Below, piece by piece: positions 8,420-16,584 of a stretch of DNA of 64,000 nt; position 1 is the stretch's first letter; every line of letters starts with the position of its first letter. The stretch comes from an uncultured Psychroserpens sp. (GTDB taxonomy: Bacteria; Bacteroidota; Bacteroidia; Flavobacteriales; Flavobacteriaceae): NCBI RefSeq assembly GCF_947500255.1, contig NZ_CANMRL010000004.1, positions 248,001 through 312,000 on the forward strand. The letters are read 5' to 3'. The position numbers were made by a program, and so were the translations under genes. The notes under the pieces are model-generated. The model was not told where the DNA came from, did no database searches, and worked only from the letters and a program-made list of their open reading frames with translations.

Positions 8420-8427
8420 CAAATATA
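8420..8427 (-). promoter_or_regulatory. -7 promoter box of tRNA-Gly
   Basis: TATATTTG on the minus strand, ten bases upstream of the mature tRNA 5' end. No clear TTG -33 element was found. Confidence 0.6.
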
Positions 8428-8457
8428 AACTATCTTTTTTCTTTCAGGAAAAGATTA

Positions 8458-8883
8458 TTAGAACTTTTTCAAGAAATGATATCCTAAAATTTCAAAACCT
8501 TCATTATAATAAAACTTATGAGAAGGATAATTTTGAACATAAGTATTTAATTCTACTGTAGTACACCCTTTTGTTTTAACATATGCATAAATCCAATTTA
8601 AAAACTGTTTCCCCAAACCTTTACCTCGGTAGTCATCTTCAATATAAACATGATCAATCTCTACTGTTTTTCCAACATAATGCCTAGTACAAAACCATAA
8701 TCCAGAAACACCGACGAGTTTTTCATTATCATAAATAACGGCACATTCATAATTTTGTGTAACCATTTCAGCAAAACGTTCTTTCAATAACGCTTCGGAA
8801 AGTTTAAACTCATTAAGTTTTTGAACTAAAGGAACAACATCATTTATTTGTGATTTTTTAAGTATTTTAAACTGAAATGACAT
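8458..8883 (-). CDS. GNAT family N-acetyltransferase
   Basis: The 141-residue protein is a single acetyltransferase domain. The acetyl-CoA pyrophosphate loop is visible as YRGKGLGKQF (Arg86-Gly91), preceded by the beta-4 strand EIDHVYIEDD and followed by the C-terminal YYNEGFEILGYHF, where GNAT proteins have their beta-7 bulge. There is no signal peptide, so it is cytoplasmic. The acceptor substrate (small molecule, peptide or antibiotic) cannot be told. It stands alone upstream of tRNA-Gly on the same strand, 48 bases before the tRNA 5' end. Confidence 0.85.
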   Translation of the reverse strand: MSFQFKILKKSQINDVVPLVQKLNEFKLSEALLKERFAEMVTQNYECAVIYDNEKLVGVSGLWFCTRHYVGKTVEIDHVYIEDDYRGKGLGKQFLNWIYAYVKTKGCTTVELNTYVQNYPSHKFYYNEGFEILGYHFLKKF

Positions 8884-9046
8884 AGATATATATTTTAAGT
8901 GAAGATAAATATTTTTGCTTAAGTTTGATATACAAAGGGTTTCAAACTTAAGTAGGAAGTAATAAGAATAACGTCTTATTAAAAGATTAGAGTTAAACAG
9001 CTTTCAAATTAAAAAGTGGCACATATTATGTACTATTTAAAACATT

Positions 9047-9781
9047 ATGAATAGACGACATTTTTTTAAAATAACATCTCTAACTGGAATTGGTATATCG
9101 ATTTTCCAACAATTGGTATTTCAGGATGCAACAACATTAATATCGTATAAGGAACTCATTGGAAAAGGTAAACCACAATTATATGGTAGTGGATTTAATT
9201 TAAGAAAAGAAGCCAATGATGCTTTTTTAAAACTATCTGCAGCTGCTTTAAAAAGTGACATTCGTATACAAGTTGTGTCTAGTTATAGAGGCTTTAATCA
9301 CCAAAATAGAATTTGGGAAAGGAAGTATAAACAAAATTCCAATAATGGGTTAAGTCCCACAGAAAACATTAAGAAAATTATAGAATACTCTACAATTCCA
9401 GGTACATCTCGTCATCATTGGGGAACCGATCTCGATCTTATTGATAGCAATGTCAAACAACCACGTCGTGTATTAAACCCTAATCATTTTGAAGGTGATG
9501 GAGTGTTTTCTAAATTTAAAGAGTGGATGGATGAGCATGCCAATGATTTTGGTTTTTATCTTGTATACACTGATAAGAAAGAACGTCGAGGATTTAAATA
9601 TGAACCTTGGCACTACAGCTATAAACCACTTTCAAAACCATATTTAGACGCCTATCGAAAATTAAATATTAAGGATATTATTACTTCAGAACAATTGATG
9701 GGAGCTGATTATTTTTCTGAAGAGTTTATAGCTAATTACCTGAACCAAAATATTTTGGATATAAACCCAGAACTTTTGTAA
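9047..9781 (+). CDS. M15 family D-alanyl-D-alanine carboxypeptidase (VanY-like)
   Basis: A zinc peptidase of the VanY/D-Ala-D-Ala carboxypeptidase type, expected to trim peptidoglycan stem peptides in the periplasm. The 244-residue protein shows the family motif SRHHWGTDLD (Ser121, zinc ligands His123 and Asp130) and the C-terminal EPWHYSY (catalytic Glu186, ligand His189). SSYRGFNHQ (78-86) is the usual substrate-side segment. The leader MNRRHFFKITSLTGIG contains RRxFF, resembling a twin-arginine signal, followed by a weakly hydrophobic stretch. The M48 gene follows after 26 bases on the same strand and may be cotranscribed. Confidence 0.9.
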   Translation: MNRRHFFKITSLTGIGISIFQQLVFQDATTLISYKELIGKGKPQLYGSGFNLRKEANDAFLKLSAAALKSDIRIQVVSSYRGFNHQNRIWERKYKQNSNNGLSPTENIKKIIEYSTIPGTSRHHWGTDLDLIDSNVKQPRRVLNPNHFEGDGVFSKFKEWMDEHANDFGFYLVYTDKKERRGFKYEPWHYSYKPLSKPYLDAYRKLNIKDIITSEQLMGADYFSEEFIANYLNQNILDINPELL

Positions 9782-9807
9782 ATTTATAATCACTAATTAT
9801 TACAATC

Positions 9808-10578
9808 ATGAGAGGAAGAAATTTAAAAGTGAGATTGCTTATTGGCGTTGCCATAGCTCTCTTTTTCGTTATAAAACGTTGCAGTCAGAGAGAAGAAAAT
9901 CCATATACTGGTCGCATGCAAACGATTTCAATGACGGCCGATAAAGAAATACAAATTGGCTTAGCTAGTGCTCCTCAAATGGAGGCCCAACATGGAGGTA
10001 TGCATCCAAATAATCAATACCAAGCACTTGTTGATGATATTGGAAATAGACTTGTTAAAAGTAGTATAGCCAAAGAAACACCATATAATTATGAGTTTCA
10101 TTTATTAGCAGATCCCAATACAATTAATGCTTTTGCATTACCAGGAGGGCAAATTTATATCACGTTTGCCTTATTTTCAAAACTTGAAAACGAATCGCAA
10201 CTCGCAGGTGTTCTAGGTCATGAAATTGGTCATGTTTTAGGTCGTCATAGCGCCGAGCGTATTGCAGAAAGTGAATATTGGCAAGGCTTAGCAACAGCTG
10301 GATCTGTTGGTGGTGATATTGGAGGTCTAGTAAGCGGTATAGGTCAAAACACATTACTAACTAATGGTAGAGATGATGAATTGGAAAGTGATGATCTAGG
10401 TGTTAAATTCATGATCAAAGCTGGTTTCGATCCTGAAGAAATGATTGGTGTTATGGAAATACTTAAAGCGGCTGCAGGACCTAATCGCGTTCCTGAACGT
10501 ATGAGTACCCATCCAGACCCCGAAAATAGGAAAGAAAAAATTAGAGAATCTATTGAAAAATATAAAAATGCACTTTAA
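9808..10578 (+). CDS. M48 family zinc metalloprotease, membrane-anchored
   Basis: The 256-residue protein has a single N-terminal hydrophobic segment (about 8-24), which may be an uncleaved anchor, and a periplasmic M48 domain similar to LoiP/BepA quality-control proteases. The zinc motif HEIGH is at 138-142 (GVLGHEIGHVLGRHSAER), and the third ligand is probably Glu191 in ELESDDLG. NAFALPGGQIYI (106-118) is the conserved strand before the motif. Cys25 follows IKR, a poor lipobox, so lipidation is doubtful. The stop codon is inside a terminator stem. Likely role: degrading misfolded envelope proteins. Confidence 0.9.
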   Translation: MRGRNLKVRLLIGVAIALFFVIKRCSQREENPYTGRMQTISMTADKEIQIGLASAPQMEAQHGGMHPNNQYQALVDDIGNRLVKSSIAKETPYNYEFHLLADPNTINAFALPGGQIYITFALFSKLENESQLAGVLGHEIGHVLGRHSAERIAESEYWQGLATAGSVGGDIGGLVSGIGQNTLLTNGRDDELESDDLGVKFMIKAGFDPEEMIGVMEILKAAAGPNRVPERMSTHPDPENRKEKIRESIEKYKNAL

Positions 10579-10596
10579 TTGATTAAAGTGCATTTT
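10565..10596 (+). terminator. Bidirectional terminator overlapping the M48 stop codon
   Basis: Perfect 14-bp stem (10565-10578 with 10583-10596, loop TTGA; core GCACTTTAA). The TAA of the M48 gene (10576-10578) lies in the left arm. T-tracts on both sides suit both the M48 gene and the convergent ankyrin gene. Confidence 0.8.
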
Positions 10597-10645
10597 CAAA
10601 CTAACTAACTCAAATAATTGTTTCTAATTTTTAGAAACTTCTCGT

Positions 10646-11032
10646 TTAAGACTCTAATCCTTTAATGTAAGCTAGAGCATCTTTAGCATTAGAAAGTTCA
10701 GCATATTTTTTTGCTGTCATTCCTTTAGATGATTTTAAATTTAATTTCGCGCCTTCTTTTACAAGAAGTTTTAAAATATCTAATCTATTATACTTAGCTG
10801 CATACATTGCAGGAGTCAAACCATTTGATTTCTTGTTTACATCTTGACCTAACTCTATTAATTTTTTTACGGTTTCTAAATCTCCTTTGATAATAGAAAC
10901 ACAAAATGGATCTACAACTCTTTTAGTTACTGTAGTTTCGTAAGTAGAAGGTGTTACAATGTCGTTTGTTGCATTTAAAGATGTAAAAGAAAATCCTAAT
11001 GCGATTGCGATAATTACTGCTGATTTTTTCAT
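10646..11032 (-). CDS. Exported ankyrin-repeat protein
   Basis: The 128-residue product has a cleavable-looking signal peptide (MKKSAVIIAIALGFSFTSLN, cut near residue 22) and about two and a half ankyrin repeats from residue 42 onward: DLETVKKLIELGQDVNKK, then LTPAMYAAKYNRLDILKLL, then MTAKKYAELSNAKDALAYI. Small periplasmic ankyrin proteins of this form occur widely in Flavobacteriia; partners are unknown. The gene is monocistronic, with the shared terminator downstream and 266 bases of noncoding DNA upstream shared with gpmI. Fold confidence is good; role is not known. Confidence 0.87.
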   Translation of the reverse strand: MKKSAVIIAIALGFSFTSLNATNDIVTPSTYETTVTKRVVDPFCVSIIKGDLETVKKLIELGQDVNKKSNGLTPAMYAAKYNRLDILKLLVKEGAKLNLKSSKGMTAKKYAELSNAKDALAYIKGLES

Positions 11033-11269
11033 GATGAAAGATTTTAATTAATTGATTTTAGTTTTTTGATTATAATAAAGAGACGACATAAAATTTAAAG
11101 TGTTACACAAAAAAATCTTTAATAACATTTATTTAACTGTTTGTAAACAAATCTGTTAAGATATTAACATTGTCTATCTTCAGGCTAACTCAAATTAAAA
11201 CATTAATTAATTGACTGATAATTAATTATATTTTGTAATCCCATATACAGATAAAAAGCATTAAACTTT

Positions 11270-11277
11270 TATCTTTG
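11270..11277 (+). promoter_or_regulatory. -7 promoter box of gpmI
   Basis: TATCTTTG, 21 bases before the gpmI ATG. The remaining 11033-11269 is AT-rich and holds no gene that I can support. Confidence 0.6.
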
Positions 11278-11298
11278 ATTTTATAATATTCCTTAACA

Positions 11299-12816
11299 AT
11301 GAATAAAAAAGTTATTTTAATGATTTTGGATGGATGGGGTATGTCTCCAGATCCAAAAGTTTCAGCAATTGATCATGCAAAAACCCCATATATTGACTCG
11401 TTGTATCACAATTACCCTCATGCCACATTAAGAACAGATGGTTTACATGTTGGTTTGCCCGAAGGGCAAATGGGCAACAGTGAAGTTGGTCATATGAATC
11501 TTGGAGCAGGAAGAATTGTATATCAAGATTTAGTTAAAATAAACTTAGCCGTAAAAAACAATACTTTAAGAAATGAATCTGTTCTTATTGATGCTTTTCA
11601 ATATGCTAAAGACCACAATAAACCTGTTCATTTTTTAGGATTAGTGAGTGACGGAGGTGTGCACTCTCATATTAACCATCTATTTGGTTTAATTGATGCT
11701 GCCCATGATTTTGGAATACAGAACTCTTACGTTCATGCGTTTACAGATGGTAGAGACGTTGATCCAAAATCCGGATTTGGTTTTATTACATCTTTAGAAA
11801 CACATATCAAAAACACAAATACAAAACTAGCCACAGTTACTGGGAGGTATTATGCCATGGACAGAGATAAACGCTGGGAACGTATTAAACTTGCTTATGA
11901 TGCACTAGTTAATGGTTTGGGAGAACGATCGCATTCTGCTACAGAATCTATTGAAAATAGTTATCATAAAAATGTCACCGATGAATTCATTGAACCAATA
12001 GTTATGGTTAATCAAGAAAATCAACCTATCGCTCAAATAAAAGATGGTGATGTTGTGATCTTTTTCAATTTTAGAACTGATAGAGGTCGTGAATTGACCG
12101 AAGCATTATCGCAAGCCGATTTTCATGAGCAAAATATGCATAAGTTAGATTTACATTATGTAACTCTAACAAATTACGATGATTCCTATCATGGAGTTAA
12201 CGTCGTTTTCAACAAAGATAATCTCACCGAAACACTTGGTGAAGTTCTTGAAAAACACCATAAGACCCAAATTAGAATCGCTGAAACTGAAAAGTATCCG
12301 CATGTGACATTTTTCTTTTCTGGCGGACAAGAAGCTCCTTTTAAAGGCGAAACAAGAATACTTAGAAATTCTCCTAAAGTTGCTACTTACGATCTAAAAC
12401 CAGAAATGAGTGCTTTTGAATTAAAAGATGCACTTATTCCCGAACTTAAAAAAGGCAACGTGGATTTTGTGTGTCTTAACTTTGCAAATGGAGATATGGT
12501 AGGACATACTGGAGTTATGGAAGCTGCAATTAAAGCTTGTGAAGCGGTAGATCAATGCGTTAAAGAAGTTATAAAGGTTGCTCTTGATAACGATTACTCT
12601 ACCATTTTAATTGCAGATCACGGGAATTGTGAGACGATGATCAATCCAGATGGTTCACCTCATACAGCGCATACAACTAACCCTGTTCCTGTTATTTTAA
12701 TAGATAATGAAAAGCTTACTATTAAAGATGGCATTTTAGGTGATATAGCACCTACAATCCTGAAACTTATGGGGATTGAACAGCCAGAGTCTATGACCCA
12801 AGAACCTTTGGTTTAA
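11299..12816 (+). CDS. gpmI: 2,3-bisphosphoglycerate-independent phosphoglycerate mutase
   Basis: GpmI interconverts 3- and 2-phosphoglycerate in glycolysis and gluconeogenesis using two manganese ions and a phosphoserine intermediate. At 505 residues it is full length. The alkaline-phosphatase-fold domain shows MILDGWG (Asp11) and GLPEGQMGNSEVGHMNLGAGR with the phosphorylated Ser61; the inserted phosphotransferase domain carries TDGRDVDPKS and GRYYAMDRDKRW; the C-terminal metal motif is DHGNCE. It has its own TATCTTTG promoter and is followed after 46 bases by a HAD-like gene on the same strand. Confidence 0.97.
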   Translation: MNKKVILMILDGWGMSPDPKVSAIDHAKTPYIDSLYHNYPHATLRTDGLHVGLPEGQMGNSEVGHMNLGAGRIVYQDLVKINLAVKNNTLRNESVLIDAFQYAKDHNKPVHFLGLVSDGGVHSHINHLFGLIDAAHDFGIQNSYVHAFTDGRDVDPKSGFGFITSLETHIKNTNTKLATVTGRYYAMDRDKRWERIKLAYDALVNGLGERSHSATESIENSYHKNVTDEFIEPIVMVNQENQPIAQIKDGDVVIFFNFRTDRGRELTEALSQADFHEQNMHKLDLHYVTLTNYDDSYHGVNVVFNKDNLTETLGEVLEKHHKTQIRIAETEKYPHVTFFFSGGQEAPFKGETRILRNSPKVATYDLKPEMSAFELKDALIPELKKGNVDFVCLNFANGDMVGHTGVMEAAIKACEAVDQCVKEVIKVALDNDYSTILIADHGNCETMINPDGSPHTAHTTNPVPVILIDNEKLTIKDGILGDIAPTILKLMGIEQPESMTQEPLV

Positions 12817-12862
12817 ATTAATTTTGAAAATTGTACTTTTGAAACATTACAAAGATCAGTAA

Positions 12863-13276
12863 ATGAATTTTCAAGACAAACTAGTTATAGCCATAGATTT
12901 TGATGGTACTATTGTTGAAGATGCCTACCCAAAAGTTGGTAAAGCTCGTATTTTCGCATTTGAAACTATGAAGCGTTTGCAAGCCGACGGTCACAGGCTT
13001 ATCCTATGGACTTACAGAAGTGGTTCAAAATTAGATGAAGCCGTTGCTTTTTGTAAAGATAATGGCATTACATTCTATGCAGTAAATCAGAGTTTTCCAG
13101 AAGAAAAATATGACAATTCAGTTAGTAGAAAAATCTATGCAGATATCTATATAGACGACAGAAACATAGGTGGTATTTTAGGTTGGGGAGAAGTCTATCA
13201 TCTCATCACCAATGAAGAACCAAATATAAAAGCTACCAAACAAAAGAAAGGCTTCTTTTCCTTTTTAAAGCGCTAA
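12863..13276 (+). CDS. BT0820-type HAD superfamily hydrolase
   Basis: A small cytoplasmic protein of 137 residues with the HAD motif I DFDGTIVED (Asp12, Asp14) and a later acidic pair IYIDDRNIGG serving as motif IV. The cap is minimal, as in the structurally known Bacteroides protein BT0820. LILWTYRSGSKLDEAVAFC contains the motif II Thr. The physiological phosphate ester is unknown. The final basic segment (KQKKGFFSFLKR) is typical of flavobacterial copies. Its 3' end overlaps the 3' end of the convergent CoA hydrolase gene by 12 bases. Confidence 0.87.
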   Translation: MNFQDKLVIAIDFDGTIVEDAYPKVGKARIFAFETMKRLQADGHRLILWTYRSGSKLDEAVAFCKDNGITFYAVNQSFPEEKYDNSVSRKIYADIYIDDRNIGGILGWGEVYHLITNEEPNIKATKQKKGFFSFLKR

Positions 13277-14554
13277 TCGCTTACCACCACTAATTAATTC
13301 AAAATACGTTTTATCAATATACTCTCTATGATCTGGATGAGCTATATCTACTAGTGCTTTTACACGCTCTTTTATCGTTTTTCCGTATAAATTAGCGACG
13401 CCATATTCGGTAACGACATAATGTACATGAGATCGGGTAGTGACAACACCTGCGCCTGGTTTTAATGATGGAACAATCCTACTAATACCCGATTTTGTAA
13501 CAGATGGTAAGGCGATGATGGCTTTTCCACCTTCACTTAATGAAGCGCCTCTAATAAAATCCATTTGACCTCCTACTCCTGAATAGATATTCGGACCTAT
13601 AGAGTCTGCACATACTTGACCAGTGACATCCACTTCTATAGCCGAGTTAATAGCTACCATTTTAGGATTTTGTTTTATTATCGAAACATCGTTGGTATAA
13701 TTAGAAGCCCTCATTTCTACAAACGGATTATCGTCTACATAATCATACAAACGCTTAGAACCCATTAAAAAAGTAGTTAACGCTCTTCCTCTGTTGATTT
13801 CTTTATAATTTCCATTGATAACGTCATTTAAAATTAAATCAATAACACCATCAGAGAACATTTCTGTATGTAGTCCTAGGTCTTTATGATCTGTTAAGCG
13901 TGATAATACAGCATTTGGGATACTACCTATTCCCATTTGTAATGTACTTCTATCTTCTATTAAGTTAGCAACATAGCTGCCAATTCTGTTTTCAATTTCT
14001 GATGGTTCGGACATATGATGTATAGGTAATGGTTCATCAGATTCTACAAAATAATCTACTTCAGATACATGAATAATTCCTGCTCCATGAGTTCTAGGCA
14101 TTTGTGTATTGATTTGAGCGATCACATATGTTGCATTATCAATCGCAGCCAAAGTTGCCTCTACCGATACACCTAAAGAGCAATAGCCATGTCTATCTGG
14201 AACAGACACATGAATTAATGCTACATCTAAATCGATAATATTTCTTTTAAATAATAATGGTAATTCACTTAAAAACACAGGCGTGTACGATCCGTTTCCT
14301 GCTTTTAATGTATGTCTCACGTTCTTTCCAATGAAAAATGAATTTACATGAAAACTTTTACTAAGCTCTGGATCTGCATATGGTGCTTCTCCTTCGGTAT
14401 GCAATTGACAAATCTCAACATTTTCAAGCTCTTCATACCTTGCTGTCATAGCTTTTATAAGTGTTTGAGGAGCTGCAGCTGCTGCCTGAATGTACACACG
14501 ACTATTAGATTTTATAACTTTTACTGCTTCTTCTGCTGTTACCGATTTATACAT
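13265..14554 (-). CDS. Acetyl-CoA hydrolase / acetate CoA-transferase family
   Basis: A class I CoA-transferase-like enzyme expected to exchange or hydrolyse acetyl-CoA (acetate, succinate or 4-hydroxybutyrate as partner). From ATG 14554 it is 429 residues. Marks include the CoA-binding LQMGIGSIPNAVL, the putative catalytic Glu307 in NSAIEVDVTGQ, and the C-terminal YSGVGGQMDFIRGA and VVTTRSHVHYVVTEYG segments. A longer reading from 14581 would add MYCRKRREI, but a TAATTTTG promoter box covers that point, so the internal start is preferred. It is monocistronic. Exact acceptor specificity cannot be decided. Confidence 0.92.
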   Translation of the reverse strand: MYKSVTAEEAVKVIKSNSRVYIQAAAAAPQTLIKAMTARYEELENVEICQLHTEGEAPYADPELSKSFHVNSFFIGKNVRHTLKAGNGSYTPVFLSELPLLFKRNIIDLDVALIHVSVPDRHGYCSLGVSVEATLAAIDNATYVIAQINTQMPRTHGAGIIHVSEVDYFVESDEPLPIHHMSEPSEIENRIGSYVANLIEDRSTLQMGIGSIPNAVLSRLTDHKDLGLHTEMFSDGVIDLILNDVINGNYKEINRGRALTTFLMGSKRLYDYVDDNPFVEMRASNYTNDVSIIKQNPKMVAINSAIEVDVTGQVCADSIGPNIYSGVGGQMDFIRGASLSEGGKAIIALPSVTKSGISRIVPSLKPGAGVVTTRSHVHYVVTEYGVANLYGKTIKERVKALVDIAHPDHREYIDKTYFELISGGKRLAL

Positions 14555-14580
14555 GATTTCCCGTCTTTTTCTACAATACA

Positions 14581-14588
14581 AAATTACA
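14581..14588 (-). promoter_or_regulatory. -7 promoter box of the CoA hydrolase gene
   Basis: TAATTTTG on the minus strand, 26 bases before the chosen ATG at 14554. Transcription from here would begin downstream of the alternative ATG at 14581. Confidence 0.5.
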
Positions 14589-14657
14589 GTAGAATATAAA
14601 CTTAAAAACTGTCAAATATCATATTTCAGTAAAAAAGAATTACATTTTAATTTTAAG

Positions 14658-14665
14658 TATCTTTG
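14658..14665 (+). promoter_or_regulatory. -7 promoter box of map
   Basis: TATCTTTG, 16 bases before the map ATG at 14682. It lies inside the longer open frame that begins at 14490 and so supports the internal start. Confidence 0.6.
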
Positions 14666-14681
14666 CGCATATTTTTTAGAC

Positions 14682-15500
14682 ATGATTATAGTTAAAACAA
14701 GAGAAGAAATTGAGTTAATGCGTCAAAGCGCATTAGTAGTTTCAAAAACCTTAGGAATGCTTGCAAAAGAAGTAAAAGCAGGTGTTACGACAATGCAATT
14801 AGATAAACTTGCTGAGGATTTTATCAGAGAACAAGGTGCTGTACCTGGTTTTTTAGGTTTGTATGATTGTCCGTCGACTTTATTATGTAGTGTAAATGAA
14901 GCTGTAGTTCATGGCCTGCCAACTAACATTCCTCTTAAAGATGGTGATATTGTCTCAATAGATTGTGGAGCGTTAATGAATGGTTTTTACGGTGATCATG
15001 CGTATACTTTTGAAATTGGAGATGTTGCACCTGAAACAAAAAAACTAATTCAAGTGACTAAAGAATCTCTCTATGTTGGTATTGAGCAATTTAAAATAGG
15101 TAATCGCGTTGGAGATGTTGGTTATGCTATTCAACAATATTGTGAAGCACATGGTTATGGTGTTGTTAGAGAATTGGTTGGTCACGGTATAGGTCGTAAG
15201 ATGCATGAAGATCCTGAAATGCCTAACTATGGTCGTAGAGGTCGTGGTAAGAAATTTATTGAAGGTATGGTTGTAGCAATAGAACCTATGATTAATGGTG
15301 GAACACATAAAGTAAAACAATTAAAAGATGGTTGGACCATTGTCACTCAAGATGGTAAGCCAAGTGTTCATTTTGAGCATGATATTGCAATTATTGATGG
15401 AAAACCAGAAATATTATCAACGTTCGCTTATGTGCATGAAGCATTAGGAATTGAAAGTGATGAAGAAGATAGGTTTAGAAAAGAAGCTTTGGTATTATAA
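14682..15500 (+). CDS. map: Type I methionine aminopeptidase
   Basis: Removes initiator methionine from nascent proteins. From ATG 14682 the protein is 272 residues, close to bacterial MetAP1. All pita-bread metal ligands are present: Asp94 (SIDCGA), Asp105 (YGDHAYTF), His168 (VGHGIGR), Glu201 (AIEPMI) and Glu232 (HFEHDIAI), with substrate-side His77 (VVHG). A frame open from 14490 would add 64 unrelated residues; the promoter box at 14658 and the family N terminus argue against it. Its TAA shares one base with the ATG of the cupin gene, so map, cupin and methyltransferase form one operon. Confidence 0.97.
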   Translation: MIIVKTREEIELMRQSALVVSKTLGMLAKEVKAGVTTMQLDKLAEDFIREQGAVPGFLGLYDCPSTLLCSVNEAVVHGLPTNIPLKDGDIVSIDCGALMNGFYGDHAYTFEIGDVAPETKKLIQVTKESLYVGIEQFKIGNRVGDVGYAIQQYCEAHGYGVVRELVGHGIGRKMHEDPEMPNYGRRGRGKKFIEGMVVAIEPMINGGTHKVKQLKDGWTIVTQDGKPSVHFEHDIAIIDGKPEILSTFAYVHEALGIESDEEDRFRKEALVL

Positions 15501-15817
15501 TGACTATTGAAATTTCAAATATCCCGCAAAAAGAAATCATTACAGGTTTTAAAGCACGTTTTGTTCATAGTGCACATACAACAACTGCTTTTTGGGAGGT
15601 AGAAGCAGGAGCAGAATTACCATTACACTCTCACATTCACGAGCAAATTTCTATGGTAACCGAAGGTCAATTTCAAATGACCATCGATAATGTAACTAAA
15701 GTTTTCACTCCAGGAATGTTAGTCATTATACCTTCAAATATTGAACATTCAGGAAAGGCATTAACCGCATGTAAAATTACAGATGTATTTTCTCCTGTAA
15801 GAGAAGATTATAAGTAA
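15500..15817 (+). CDS. Cupin domain protein
   Basis: The 105-residue product is one cupin barrel. Motif 1 is seen as LPLHSHIHEQISMVTEG (three histidines and a glutamate in the usual order for a metal site), and motif 2 as PGMLVIIPSNIEHSGKALTACK with the last histidine ligand. No signal peptide. Substrate unknown; small cupins of this form are often sugar or quercetinase-like binding proteins. It overlaps map by one base upstream and the methyltransferase start by one base downstream, so the three are likely translated from one message. Confidence 0.87.
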   Translation: MTIEISNIPQKEIITGFKARFVHSAHTTTAFWEVEAGAELPLHSHIHEQISMVTEGQFQMTIDNVTKVFTPGMLVIIPSNIEHSGKALTACKITDVFSPVREDYK

Positions 15818-16584
15818 TGAAAAAACTCTTCAAAATAATTTTAAATACCATACCTAGACCTTTATTAATAAGACTAAGTTATGTGGCACGCCCTGTATTA
15901 GCTTTTTTGTTAAGAGGACATAAATTTATAGATCCCATCGATGGCAAAGGATTTCGAAGTTTTTTACCGTATGGTTATGGGAATCAACGTAACAATGTAC
16001 TATCGCCTTCAACACTTAGTTTAGAGCGTCACAGACTATTATGGCTATACTTAAAAAATGAGACAAGCTTTTTTTCTGCGGAAAAAAAAGTGCTGCATTT
16101 CGCACCTGAACAATGTTTTTTAAAACGTTTTAAAAAGCTCAAAAATTTGGAGTATACTACCACAGATCTAGAATCTCCTATTGCCGATATCAAAGCCGAT
16201 ATTTGCAACCTCCCTTTTGAAGACAATAGTTATGACATAATTTTGTGTAATCATGTTTTAGAACACATACCAGATGATACGAAAGCGATGCAAGAATTAT
16301 TTCGTGTTTTAAAGCCTGGAGGTTATGGTGTATTCCAAATTCCGCAAGACCTTTCACGAGCACATACTTTTGAAGATAATACAATTACTGATAAAAAGGA
16401 ACGCGCAAAAATCTTCGGTCAGTACGATCATGTTCGAGTTTATGGTCGTGATTATTTTGACAAATTACGTCGTATAGGATTTAAAGTTGAAGACGTAGAT
16501 TATACCGCTCAACTTTCTGAAGAGGATATTGAAAAATATTGCTTAGCAAAAGGGGAAGTTATTCCTGTAGTTTATAAGGCTTAA
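15817..16584 (+). CDS. Class I SAM-dependent methyltransferase
   Basis: The 255-residue protein has a methyltransferase-11-like Rossmann domain. The SAM-binding region appears as VLHFAPEQCFLKRFKK followed by the acidic YTTTDLE; the post-I motif is ADICNLPFEDNSYDIILCNH, and the motif III region is VLEHIPDD with LKPGGYGVFQIP. The N-terminal 75 residues are basic and partly hydrophobic (IPRPLLIRLSYVARPVLAFLL), suggesting membrane association. The target is unknown. Last gene of the map operon; its end overlaps the end of convergent apbE by four bases. Confidence 0.88.
   Translation: MKKLFKIILNTIPRPLLIRLSYVARPVLAFLLRGHKFIDPIDGKGFRSFLPYGYGNQRNNVLSPSTLSLERHRLLWLYLKNETSFFSAEKKVLHFAPEQCFLKRFKKLKNLEYTTTDLESPIADIKADICNLPFEDNSYDIILCNHVLEHIPDDTKAMQELFRVLKPGGYGVFQIPQDLSRAHTFEDNTITDKKERAKIFGQYDHVRVYGRDYFDKLRRIGFKVEDVDYTAQLSEEDIEKYCLAKGEVIPVVYKA

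Noticed and set aside
8305-8445. tRNA-associated integration site
   Set aside because: No repeat of the tRNA 3' end and no integrase gene occur in the window; the flanking genes are ordinary.
14490-14681. N-terminal extension of map
   Set aside because: The promoter box at 14658-14665 and the normal MetAP1 N terminus place the start at 14682; the extra residues are antisense to the start of the CoA hydrolase gene.
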